NCBI GenBank assembly: GCA_019925095.2
Contig: CM034389.1
Location: 24,601,435 to 24,665,434, forward strand
Length of the DNA: 64,000 nucleotides
Source: Dendrolimus kikuchii
Taxonomy: Eukaryota > Arthropoda > Insecta > Lepidoptera > Lasiocampidae
Reading direction: 5' to 3'
Part shown: in pieces, positions 53,871-64,000 of the stretch
How the letters are laid out: the number at the start of each line of letters is the position of its first letter
How positions within the stretch are numbered: the stretch's first letter is position 1
Position numbers and translations under genes: made by a program
Notes under the pieces: model-generated
The model's database searches: none
Seen by the model: only the letters and a program-made list of their open reading frames with translations
What the model was told of the DNA's origin: nothing

Positions 53871-55676
53871 ACACACGTAATTCACAGTTCTTACAAGTAT
53901 ATAGGTGAATACATCAAAATCAAATCGTAGGGCAGTAAGTCGTTATCAAATACATCACGCCAAATTCGTCGTTATAAGATACTTGCTCCGAAAGTGCACT
54001 AGGTAAAGCCTCGTTCGCAGTCAAAACACGACTGGCGCATTTTCCGACTGACAGACATTCAACCACTTGTAAATTAGACATGGCGTCCTAGAACACGCCG
54101 CCCACTGGTTCTTGAAATCTTTAAATGGTCAGCTTAATGGCTTCTAAGAATTCGCATGAAATACCAACAGAGGAAAGAAGGTTTTATGACGTCTTACGGC
54201 GGCGTGAACAAAGAGATTAGCACGAACAATAGATCACTCAAATTCAAAGGGGTAATAAAACACCTGCAAGGGCCGGTTTGCGTCATTATCTTTATGTCTT
54301 TGCATTGACATTGATAACTTGACTTCCAAAATAACACGTTTGTGAAACGAAATGGAGATTGGATCGAATAAAACACTGAGTCCTCAAGCATTAAGTTTTT
54401 AATGTATAAATAACCACCTTCTATGTTATAACAATATCTCATGAGCTTAAGCGCTCTAAATTGTATTCGAAGTTAAACTTTGAAGCAAGTTATTAGCTTT
54501 ACTTCCAAACTTCAGTGAAAATTAAGGAGCACATTGTTTACTCGACCTGCTCGAGTTTAGTTTGCTAGTTGGCGTTTATATTTGCGAAATGTTTTAGTTT
54601 AGGGCTGGCTTCTAGATCCTGGCTTCTGAAACATTATTTCAGCTCCCGCTTTTCAAGAATTTCTTTTTTGGTCTTTACATATATCTGATCGCCTTAGTTG
54701 TATCCCTTGAGATTTTGTTTACGAGAATTTAAGTCATGCTTATACGGTCTTACGAGTCCTAAGAAAAAAATGCATTGTTTCTCATGAAATAAGCCAGCTT
54801 TGGACAATATTAGATTTTATGAAGTTCGGGGATGACCATTAGGGAGTTAATAAAGTGGAAGAGTTTAGATAAAAGGTACGTAGTTGTTAAAAGCAAAAAC
54901 AGTTTACCTATTTTCAAGATGTGTTCAATGAGGAACTTCAACTTTAAAAACAAGGTAATTAATGTTGGAATGAATACTATTTATGGCAACCCAAACACTT
55001 TCCAAATTTCATCAGCAAGCAAAGTTCGATACTTAGATTTATTTGTTTCAAAATGTTATTTGAATAACTAACATATCAAAAGTTAAATGAATGCAACGAA
55101 TGTACGCAATGTGCAATCTTAATGTCGATCTGATGTATTGTCCGATATTAGGGTCTAAGCTCATCAAATCCGCCTTGTTCACCAATGAACCTTGCGTGAT
55201 CAACAAGTAAACGTCGCACGATCCCCGAATTGCCGAGCGATTGGTGTGGCGGGTGGTCACCGAGTGGTTGGTTCACTTGTATTGTCTGGTACCAAGTGAC
55301 TCTAATGAGCTATAATGACCTTTGAAGTATTTTACGAACCGGATCAAACATAGGAGCGCCGTGTATAATTATGATATAAGCTATTATAAACACTGAATAT
55401 TTGAACCTTTTTCCTTGGTTTGCCGTTTGACATTCCTTCACAGAAATTGATCCTTACAAGCTACACTTTGATTTGATATAATAATACAATGTGTTGATTG
55501 TTTTAAAATCTGCCGGTTCGATTCCCGACAACGATAATTGATTTCTCAGGAAATTGAAAGTTCCTAATTCTAGAGGACCTTAAGTCCCAAGCCCTACCAG
55601 TGCACGAAGTGCACCGTATGCACAGAGGCGACGCCACAAAGTCCCCTCTAAACCTTAGTGTTAATCAAAATCGGCC
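53871..55676. other. Long stretch without gene
   Basis: Short frames at 54194-54442 (-), 54832-55071 (+) and 55048-55260 (-) have no motif. 55511-55525 (gccggttcgattccc) resembles a tRNA B-box, but no A-box lies at the right distance. Confidence 0.45.
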
Positions 55677-55935
55677 TCGATAATCCTTTGTGTGTTTTTA
55701 GCTCTTTCGTATAGTTTAGAATTTGGCCCTGGAGGCCCATTTGTAAAAACGGGTCTTCCCACGACGGAAGCGTTCCCTCCGCTAAGGACGCGTGCCCCAG
55801 TTATGGCCGGCCTACCCTCGGCCACCCCCGCCCCCGCCCTCGCCCCCATTTCTAAGGGACCTTCAGGGCCATCGGCCCACCACTCTATAGCGGAGGACTT
55901 AGCTTTGGCGACTAAATTTGCCAAGAACTTGCCCT
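55677..55935. other. GC-rich island, open on both strands
   Basis: The + frame (55692-56024) reads FGPGGPFVKTGLPTTEAFPP, then a Pro/Ala-rich run; the - frame (55661-55924) reads MANLVAKAKSSAIEWWADGP. Low-complexity Pro/Ala or Gly/Ala content leaves both frames open. The GC content is unlike the flanks, which suggests a piece of a mobile-element gag-type or disordered ORF, or a foreign exon. Not identified. Confidence 0.3.
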
Positions 55936-56239
55936 TCCAGCCTTTATATTATAATGCCGAGTTGTTTCAAAATTCTTGTAGCAGTTATCTCTATCCTAAC
56001 ATCGTTCTTGTGAAATTTCTGTGAATATTTATATCCATATGTTATCTTCTGTATGTTTTAGGTTATTGTTAAATTGTTTCCAGTAATTTGAACATAATAA
56101 ATAGGTGTACAGAATGGCATTCATTAACTCCAAAAGTTGGAACATATGTGGCTACTTTTCAAACATGACGTCTCCATATCCTTTGGTCTTCTTTTCTTTA
56201 TCCACTCTTTACCTCATCTTTACAGTATGTTAAATTAAC

Positions 56240-56365
56240 AACAACAACAATACACTTTATTGTACACCAACATCACAGAGAAAAATCAGAATAAACTTAA
56301 ATACTAAAAGGTAGTACAATGGGCGGCCTTATTGCTAAAAGCAATCTATTCCCGGCAACCTTTGG
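56240..56365 (-). repeat. F3 LINE-type 3' end
   Basis: acaacaacaatacactttat at the left; gggcggccttattgctaaaa and ttcccggcaaccttt at the right. The tail here is (CAA)n-like rather than TCTA. Confidence 0.78.
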
Positions 56366-56451
56366 ATGGACAAGAACTAATTAAATAGATAGCGTTGGCT
56401 TGCAGTTGAAATAGATAATAATAAAATAATTATAATACATATATTATAGTA

Positions 56452-56553
56452 ATGATCAAATTGATCGTGTACTAGCGGAGGGTGATGTCAGGAGCCTTAA
56501 GAACAGACGAGCGTTCATGACAAGAGTTATGAATGTCAAAGAAGCAAGTGAGG
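56452..56553 (+). mobile_element. F2 RTE-like LINE fragment, both ends cut
   Basis: DQIDRVLAEGDVRSLKNRRA to NVKEASEV, then joined directly to the - strand LINE end at 56556. It lacks its tail and so was not inserted in this form. Confidence 0.85.
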
Positions 56554-56555
56554 TG

Positions 56556-56900
56556 TTATACAGTTAAATAGTGCTCCTTCACAAGTCTGTTAAAAGAATG
56601 GATAGATTTAGCAGACCGGACATCTGCCGGCAGAGCATTCCAGAGATGCACAGCCTGGACGGAGAACGATCTTGCGTAAATCTCCATAGTATGTACTGGT
56701 GTCCTAAGTCGCAACCTCTCTGACGTTCTCAAAGACCTCGAATCACTCTGAAACTGAAAACGTTCTTTAAGATAAGACGGGGTCCTAGGATCAAACAATA
56801 CGTTATAAAGAAGAGAGAGAACATGAGCATTACAGCGAAGTCGAATTGGCAACCATTTGAGCTTTGTGCGAAATTCAGATATGTGGTCATATTTGCGCAA
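56556..56900 (-). mobile_element. LINE ORF C-terminus (third Jockey/CR1-like family)
   Basis: - strand frame: WLPIRLRCNAHVLSLLYNVL, DPRTPSYLKERFQFQ, SERLRLRTPVHTMEIY, FSVQAVHLWNALPADVRS, ending LVKEHYLTV*. LPI..R...H.L.L.Y..L....P.YL...F and the F...A..LWN.LP..VR block are the standard end of CR1/Jockey-group ORF2s. 5'-truncated, no stops inside. Confidence 0.85.
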
Positions 56901-56920
56901 GCCAAATATGAATCGTATAC

Positions 56921-57275
56921 AGACTTACTGAATATGCATAAAAAAATTCATAAGAACTTCTTTCAGCAGTCTTAATTAATGTACTGATTAAGATAAATGA
57001 GATGAGATTTGTACAGATCTTACGGAGGAGTATGGGAACGAACATTGTGACACGAGAATTTTATATATAAGATGTACGATAATGTATCTTAAAAAAATAA
57101 AAAAATAAATTTTTTGGGGTGGACATCCTTTATCACTTAGGGGTTTGAAAAATAGATAGTAGCCGATTCTCAGACTTACTGAATATGCATAAAAAAATTC
57201 ATAAGAATCGGTCAAGTCGTTTCGGAGGAGTATGGGAACGAACATTGTGACACGAGAATTTTATATATAAGATGT
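56921..57275 (+). repeat. F10 repeat, partly duplicated in tandem
   Basis: agacttactgaatatgcata is at 56921 and 57172 (251 bp apart). cggaggagtatgggaacgaa is at 57023 and 57223 (200 bp apart), followed by an identical tgtgacacgagaattttata. The unequal distances mean that one unit lost about 50 bp. The element family also occurs at 24887-24967. Confidence 0.65.
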
Positions 57276-58747
57276 ACGGTAATGTTCTCTTTTCTCTTGC
57301 TATATCAAAATCTTTAGTGATCCCGGCAAACTTGCCTTGTTTGAAGCTGATACCGTCATCCTATCAGGCTAGTGGAAGACTAAGATTATTTTTTACCTTT
57401 GGGATTACATATTAAGGGAAGCTATTGCATTGTTGACACTCCGGTACACGATTGACGCTATTAATTTCGTCAAAACATCCGATGAGTCATAAATCTTATT
57501 ATTTTTTATTCTGTTGCTATCTAATGCTAATAATAATATTGTATAGCTACAAAATTGAAAATATTTTAAAATTTCTTAATATTTTGACTAGATTGATTGA
57601 GGTACCTATCATTGGGTGGGGGTGTCAACAAAGGTGTATCCAATGGTGTTTAAGATTGATTGACAAAGCCATTCTTCGCTGCACAAAACATATTAGTAAT
57701 ATAAATTACTAATATGTTTCGTGGCATACACGTCAGAGACCCTGCCTATTTAGTCTCCCCAATGAAGAACAGAATACTCTTTCATCACAAAACAAATTTT
57801 ATGTAGTAATTAATTATTGGCATCTTTAAGAAGAAAGCATCTATGTGAATCCGCTTGTCATACTATTTGTTTTAATACCTTCATTTTGCAGCATTAAAAA
57901 AAATCTTAGTATTATTTTAAAAGGTAAGAAATTCAAGAAGGTAATTCATTTTTATCGTTATGAGCTGCAATAACGGGATTTAAGGCAATTTGCGTCGTGC
58001 TACGTTACAAATTGCAATTATTACGAAGGACCAAATAATTTCTCATTAAAACGCAGATTTCGTACATAATCTCCCGAAATGCCTGGTGTGTTTGTTAAAT
58101 TATTATAATGACTGATATTTTTTAAAAGCTCTAGAGTGAAACGATTTCATAATTTTTTCACTGAATTAATTTTACTTTTAATAATCTTGTTTGAGTTGAA
58201 CCTTTTTTACTTACAACTAATAAATAAGCTAAAGTGATTTTAATTTCTATGTGTAACTATAACTATGTATGATTTTCAGATTAAGTTTATTATGTATGAT
58301 TATGATATTTAAGTACGTATGGTAATTGGATTGTTTATAAATGTTTACTTAGTTTTAAGATATATTAAACAAATTTTGGGACTTTGTAGCCACCGAAATA
58401 GGTAAATTATTTGATTAGATAACCTACATAGCCTGGAGATCCGCAGCCAAGTGTGTACAATAAGTACTTGGTTAGTTCAAGGATCCTTCGCGTCGATTTT
58501 CAGTGCAGAGCTTGCAGACTAAATAAAAGAACATTGTTTGCCTTTGTAGTCACTCTTTGTTGCCCAATCACGTGTTATCGAATAATAGTGATTGCAAAGC
58601 GTTCGACAAGTAATTATGCTGTGTGTTGCCAGCGTAGGTTTGTTTGAATTTCATTGATTTTCTCGGATTTTTTCGCTTTATACATATTTTCATGTGTTTG
58701 AAAATAGATTTTAATAAAATATTTTAATTTTTATTGTTTTTATATTG
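57276..58747. other. No gene; strong hairpin at 57686
   Basis: 57686-57700 and 57705-57719 (aaacatattagtaat and its exact complement) form a 15 bp hairpin with a 4 nt loop. The stem can extend through cac/gtg after one mismatch. Frames at 57452-57712 and 58453-58647 have no motif. Confidence 0.5.
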
Positions 58748-59063
58748 TTATCCGTGCAGGAACGGAGAAATAATACAATTTCCTGCGGCCAGGCGGCCTG
58801 TCGTATGAGGCGATTAAACAACCCACAGCCAGGTGGTAGGGCATTTGCCCGACTGGATAGCTACCACCCCTGGTCTAGAGCATGCCGCCATAACAACTTT
58901 GAGTTGTGTTCCGGTAGGTTCCAGACTCACTTAGAGAGCAGCAGCGCATTTGTAGCAGCTTTGGTGTTGCAAATGTCTATAGGTGATGGTAACCGCTTTC
59001 CATCCAGTGGGCCGTCTGCCTGTCTGCTGAACTCCTGCAAAAAAATAAAAAAAAAAAAAAAAT
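58748..59063 (+). repeat. F1 SINE-like repeat, full length
   Basis: ttatccgtgcaggaacggag to ctcctgcaaaaaaataaaa with the longest A-run of all copies, so it may be one of the younger ones. About 10 bp are missing at ccggtaggttcc. Confidence 0.87.
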
Positions 59064-60424
59064 GTAGCAAAACATTAGATTTCCATAAGTAGCGGATACG
59101 TACGTAGATAGGTAAATGCACTTTTGTTGCATTTATACTGCCTTCGCTAGTTTTTGGTAGAAATGCAGACTTAATATTGTGAGGGATGATATTTGGGCCA
59201 ATGGTATTAAGTGCATGACTGGCCATGCACTATGATGGTTTTACACCCATACATTCATTTCGCTCTTTTGCAAGGGAACCTTAAAAAAACTACTCAATGA
59301 ATGAAGGTATGTAGCCCGAACTAACCGTGGAGAAAAGTTACTGTGATATAACATTTTTTGGAAATACTTATTAATTCAAAACACGTTAACATGAAGTCTA
59401 CTAACTTAATATATACAATTAACTAAGTAACTAATTTAAAAATAAACTAAGTTATAGATAGTACAAACGATTATAGACTAACAAATCCCTGCCCGATGGG
59501 AGCGTGACCAGAAGCGATGCCTATTTTTAGGCCGAAATATGAGCCAGCCTTCTGATTATGGGTGATATCGAAGTGTTTCTTGCAAATTTCTTTGAAGAAA
59601 CTCTTTGCCAATGGAATCCAATTTATTTATGTAGAAATAAATGTGTATTTACACACGCCCGTTTCTATGTAAAAACGGGCGTGTGACAAATTTTTAAAGA
59701 CTCCATTATAATTTGATAATGGAACTGTAAAAATATTGGAAATGATTTTGCACCTGGCAACATTAACTTAGTAGTTTGAGTTGGAAGCGTGCACACGCTC
59801 ACCGCTCATAACCGGAATTAACCGGTGTATCGGATTAAGTTTGTTAGCTCGCAGGTTTATTGCGACTCGTTATAGAGCTTTAGGCTACGAGTCGATAGAT
59901 GCAATATTATCGGGTTAGAGCTCACTAAAGCGATGCATTTAATTACTTGCACCTAGTAGATATAACTCAGTTAATCGTCTACCACGGGTTTAGTTTTTAG
60001 TTTATTTATCCGTAATCAGGGAAAAAATATCACTGCTCGTAAACTAGGAAGAGTCTTGCGTAGTTAGTAACAGTAACGAACGAGAAATTAACGAGGCATG
60101 TAATGAGGAGGAAGGACAATCATGTGACACAAAATTATTAAAATGAAAGATTGATGTATATAAGTGTAAAGATGGATAAAAACTAATGAGGTGTCTTTGG
60201 GACACATGTTTGGAACGAAGTTCTCCTAAAATGTCTTAAAAATTCTCAAAACGTCTCAAAGTGTGTCGATAAGCATCGAAAACCATCGAAATTTTATCAA
60301 AAACCTATGTATAGAAAGAAATACATAAACAAACAAATAGTATCAAAAACAGCGTATATTATTACACTAATTGATATTTTAGATTTTATTTCATTGCATT
60401 AAAGTTGATAGCTTACTATAGCAA
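59064..60424. other. No gene; GC-rich hairpin at 59652
   Basis: cacacgcccgttt (59652-59664) and aaacgggcgtgtg (59673-59685) form a 13 bp perfect stem with an 8 nt loop in AT-rich DNA. Otherwise unremarkable. Confidence 0.5.
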
Positions 60425-60512
60425 AAAGTGTCGTGACAACTTTTCGTAAGAATTTTTTCCGTCTAGCCCCCTTTCACAACGCGCGATAAGGAACTTCGTT
60501 CCAAAAATAATT
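60425..60512 (-). repeat. Second copy of the 11.0 kb element end
   Basis: Reverse complement of 11008-11078 (ccgtctagcccccttt, acgcgcgataaggaacttcg) with few changes. The rest of the element is not recognisable. Confidence 0.55.
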
Positions 60513-61081
60513 GGCAGTTATAGAGACTGCCGATAGAAGGGAAAACTTAGAACTTTTAGTATTAAAATTTGAAATTTCATAATGTTTGAATTAAAACACT
60601 ATTTCACCAATGCACAGTATATACACGTTGAACTTTTCACTAAATCCATTCAATTTCAGTAATAAGATATACACAACACTAATCTTGCACAATACGTCAG
60701 CTGTATAGCTACAGATATACTGCTATAAGCATGTCATGTCGGTGACGCGAACCCAAAAGATTTTCCCCTAGCAAAAGTGCCCAACGCGGTTAAAGAAGTT
60801 TTCACTTCAAGAATGCATGACTTGTGTGACGAATAATGATATTATAATTTGTGGCTTGACAGAGCATGGATGAGTAGCTAAATAGAGGAGTATGGAAGAA
60901 ATAGACATATAGTGCTGACTGATTGGGAGGATGTGAAACAAAGGAAAGTAACGAACGCGTTTATAATCTAAAGGCAGTAACGTTTTGTAAGATTTTAAAA
61001 AGTGTATTTGTTAGTTTGATTGTTGACTACCCTATTTAGGCTTGCACTTCAAACAACGGATTGTTGGCACCAGCAAATATG
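60513..61081. other. No gene seen
   Basis: No family recognised. Confidence 0.5.
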
Positions 61082-61284
61082 GAAAATTCCCGCGGGATTC
61101 CCGGGATAAAAAAATCACACGTTTGTTCACATGAAATTTGCTATCGATCTGTGAAAAGTAGTAGTTGTCCGGGTACATAAAAATTAGCTTATTTCGACAC
61201 AGTTTCCACTAAAACGATAACTGCGGTACTTTGTGTCCCGGGGGGATTTCAAGTCAAACGTGGACGAAGTTGCAGGCCTCTCCT
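61082..61284 (+). repeat. F9 repeat, CTAG-bordered
   Basis: aattcccgcgggattcccgg, gaaatttgctatcgatctgt, then gacgaagttgcaggcctctc before CTAG|T. Confidence 0.62.
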
Positions 61285-61387
61285 AGTTTAATTATATTAT
61301 TATGTATTTATTATTAAAATGTAAGTAGTTGTACTTGCTATATGTTACGTATGCCACCATCGCCATTATCGTCTCAATTCATTCCTG

Positions 61388-61515
61388 GGGTTGTCTGTGA
61401 GAGATCGCTTTTTAGCGATAAGAGCGCCCTTTGTGCACAATTAGATATACTTTTAGTCTGTTAAAGTATATTTTTGTATTGGTTTACAATAAAGCGTTAT
61501 GACACGTATCTATCT
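61388..61515 (+). repeat. F3 LINE-type 3' end
   Basis: ggggttgtctgtgagagatc, gctttttagcgataagagcg, ttacaataaagcg and a TCTA tail. Confidence 0.78.
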
Positions 61516-61979
61516 AATATTGCTATAATTATATTTTTAATATAAAATGACTAAACATGAGTCTTCAAGTTCTCGCTAGAATAGTAAAATCAGCATTTTA
61601 TATGTTGGTTAGCAGCTAGACATTGCATACGTTCTCGCGCAGTTATTAAGCGTGGTGGAGTGGTTTACGCGAGCTTTGGCGTTCACTCGCTTTGTGCCCG
61701 AAGCTTTCTACAGATAAAACCTACTTTAAAACCGCACGTTGTCAGAATTCGTTCATAAAGCGGTCGGAGGTGGCCCACAGGATTACTGATATTTACGAGG
61801 TGTTTATGATATAAAAGTATATTTCACGTGTAATTTTTCGTTAAATAGAATGGAATATTTTTTTCTTCCATAAACTGTCGCATACATTTAATTAAAGAAA
61901 GAAATGATGATGTTTTCTTTATAGGAATAAGATAGTTTGTCCTTTCGGACGTGCAGTATAGACAGTTTAAGATGCATAA
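61516..61979. other. No gene; shared block at 61860-61975
   Basis: See 45341-46488: the gtttgtcctttcggacgtgc block lies at about 61936. Confidence 0.45.
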
Positions 61980-62272
61980 AATAATAATAACAATCGTCTG
62001 ATTGCTGGGCTCGGGACTCCCACTATAGAGGAACGGACAGTATACCCGCTACGCTTGTCTAAGCCGGCTTGGTAGGTGTGACACGTCGGTTATCTCGATG
62101 TGCAGGTTTCATCATGATGTTTTTCTTCACCGTTGTTAGCACGTGGTAATTGTAACAATATGCACATTAGATCAGAAAACTGCCTAAGTGGTGCATGCGT
62201 TCCGGGCAGGATTCGAGCCCGCGCCCTTTGAGTTTGGGACGCGTGCGCGCTAGCTATTACGCTACCACGACT
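61980..62272 (-). repeat. F4 tRNA-derived SINE
   Basis: A-box-like gtggtagcgtaatagctagc at the right; the B-box is degraded (ggattcgagcccgcg), body atcgagataaccgacg, tail (ATT)n at 61975-61990. Confidence 0.8.
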
Positions 62273-62294
62273 TATAGAGTAAAGTGTAATCTTT

Positions 62295-62440
62295 TTTTTT
62301 CACTGTCCTAATTATTTGGGGTCAGCACAATGTCTTTCCTTCCATATTTCCTCCCTTCTGACATACGTCCTCTGTCACAGCACAAGTCATCATATCATCC
62401 TTCACACCAATTCATCTCTCATTACACCTCATAGAATAAG
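62295..62440. repeat. Unclassified repeat shared with 21490-21760
   Basis: tcctaattatttggggtcag, cttccatatttcctcccttc, acatacgtcctctgtcacag. Confidence 0.5.
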
Positions 62441-62694
62441 GCACATATGAGATAAGATACAATACAGACAGTTAAAGATTTCGACATGTCCATTTGTGTA
62501 TGTTGTTTATCATAGACATTTTTCTTGGATGCTGTATATTGACTACATTGATGAATTTGCACGACAGGAGTCTTCTATTTTACTTATGTTACTTCTATAC
62601 AATTTTATAGAAGTTCTATTATTTGTAAGCCTTTACGGAACCCTAACGTTGTACGTGTACTCAATACTGATTTGGTTTTTATACAAAACTACAA

Positions 62695-63235
62695 TATACC
62701 CGCGACTTCGTCCACGCTTGACTTGAAATTGCCGCGTGATTCCCAGACAACGTATTGCAGCATTTGAAAAAACAATGTAAACCATCGATTTAGTGGAAAC
62801 TGTTTTGGAATAAGCTATTTTTTTATGCACCTGAACAACTTCAAACCGCTCCCGAGAAAATTCCCGCGGGAAATCCGGGATAAAAATTATCATGTTATAT
62901 TACATTAAATTTGCTATCGATCAGTAAAAAAATTACGTGGAATTCGTTTTTCTTAATCTGGCCATTTTAAATAATGTTCAGAAAATTTCCGCGGTATTTC
63001 CAGGATGAAAGTAGCGCAGACTATCAAGTCTAAGAATTAAATGTCGATCAGCGAAAACCGCATCGAAATCGGCCCTGTAGTTTTTACGTGAATCCCGAAC
63101 AAACACACAAGAAACCTAAAAAAAATGCATTGTGTTCTCCATCGTTTATATAGTCTATTCTAGTTGTTTTTTTTAAATACTCTTAATGTACAGACACGGC
63201 AAGTTTAGAATTTTATAATATTATATGTAGAAAGA
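62695..63235 (-). repeat. F9 repeat, longest copy
   Basis: cccgcgacttcgtccacgct at the left, aattcccgcgggaaatccgg in the middle, and to the right the extension gtacagacacggcaagttta that is also present at 53.05 kb. The CTAG border at the left is eroded (acaatatacc). Confidence 0.65.
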
Positions 63236-63395
63236 TATCAGTACTAAACCTTATGTACGACTGTAAAAACGGAATTTAAAAATACAATGCATAGTAGTAT
63301 ATTTTTATTCATTAAGCAATATTCTATTTTAGTTTGCAATATAATTTAACCTGTAAGCGTTGACCCTACTTCTTTGTAATATATATATTATTATT

Positions 63396-63654
63396 TTATC
63401 CGTGCAAGAACGGAGAGAGCATACAATTTTCTGCGGCCGGGTGGCCTGCCGTAAGAGAGGACAAATAACTCACAGCCACTGGGTGGGGTATTGCCGCCAT
63501 AACAACTTTGAGTTGTGTTCCGGCATTAGTGACTAAGTTCCAGTCTCCCTTAAGAGTACGACAGCACCTTTGGTGTTATAATTGTCTATAGGCGACGGTA
63601 ACTGCCTTCCATCAGGTGGGCCGCCTGTCTACTGAACACAAGTAATAAAAAAAA
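63396..63654 (+). repeat. F1 SINE-like repeat with deletions
   Basis: ttatccgtgcaagaacggag to ctgaacacaagtaataaaaa. About 50 bp around the gggcatttgcccgact region are missing. Confidence 0.82.
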
Positions 63655-63966
63655 GTTAAGGAAGAATATAGACGGGAATATTTGAAGTGCAAAATAGAGC
63701 TGTGCTTGAACATGAACGGTACGCCAGCGTTTTGAAGCTCAAAGGTAAACGCTTGAAAACTGCAAGCTAATTGAATGCAACACATTCAACGAATGTGAAT
63801 GGTAAACTGCCCCCGACCGGGCGCTGTGAATGTTTGAAAACGATACTGCGTACCGTGTGCTGAATTCGGCTAAGCCCTGTCTGACGGACCGTACCTACCG
63901 TTATATTATTTTTAAATTAACGTTAATATTATTGTTACGTGCTGTGGGTACCGAGATTCTTTTTAT

Positions 63967-64000
63967 ATTTTTTTAATGCAGAAGCTCAGCAGACAGACAG
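63967..64000 (-). repeat. F1 SINE-like repeat, cut by the window end
   Basis: Poly-T followed by gcagaagctcagcagacaga: the 3' tail of a - oriented copy that continues beyond the window. Confidence 0.7.

Noticed and set aside
55505..55540. tRNA B-box ggttcgattcc as a second SINE or tRNA
   Set aside because: No A-box-like sequence at the proper distance and no other copy.

Overview
The window looks like nuclear DNA of a moth or butterfly (Lepidoptera). It is AT-rich, has introns with GT..AG borders, and is packed with short interspersed fragments of non-LTR retrotransposons (LINEs), SINE-like repeats, TIR/MITE elements and Helitron-like repeats of kinds I know from lepidopteran genomes. The order is inferred from repeat style and from one gene; no species can be named. 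There are no prokaryotic, phage, CRISPR, rRNA or intact tRNA features.

Host genes: the only confident one is the 3' end of a short-chain dehydrogenase/reductase (SDR, 16C / retinol dehydrogenase-like) on the + strand. Its penultimate exon is 1476-1723 and its last exon 4662-4854, with matching splice phase. Upstream exons lie outside the window. The exon that should carry the catalytic YxxxK motif reads LSVAQ instead, so the protein is probably a pseudoenzyme. The remaining 59 kb has no convincing host gene; two weak candidates (10742-10858 and 13799-14047) are listed with low confidence.

Repeat families, named F1-F10 for this report. F1: about 320 bp SINE-like repeat with an A-rich tail, about 17 copies on both strands; its 3' tail is shared with the Jockey-like LINE at 142-741. 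F2: 5'-truncated RTE-like LINE ends with an (ATGT)n tail, about 11 copies, eight with target-site duplications (TSDs). Related RTE-like types, F2b and F2c, occur at 2.9, 15 and 16-17 kb. F3: LINE-type 3' ends with a conserved 'agagatcgct..agcgataag' hairpin and TCTA tails, nine copies. F4: tRNA-promoter SINE, four copies, all on the - strand. F5: AT-rich LINE tail, two copies. F6: another common LINE tail. F7, F8 and F9: Helitron-like families bordered by CTAG|T. F10: short 'cggaggagt' family.

Layout: 0-5 kb is the SDR 3' end with a heavily invaded last intron. 5-14 kb is mostly unremarkable intergenic DNA with a few insertions. 14.5-17.3 kb is a nested LINE cluster, including an R1-clade LINE inserted inside an RTE-like coding fragment. 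17.4-39.5 kb is a mosaic of F1-F9, LINE C-termini, a hAT-like MITE and hairpin elements. 40.1-41.65 kb is one very large foldback (arms about 750 bp). 43.6-46.8 kb holds an inverted duplication of a composite LINE fragment. 45-50 kb carries remnants of an unidentified element with a possible PD-(D/E)xK-type motif and a TIR element with arms of about 75 bp. 50-64 kb is more repeat mosaic.

No new multi-gene system was found. The best leads are the catalytic-site-less SDR, the 1.5 kb foldback, the LINE/SINE tail partnership, and the dated nesting and duplication events.
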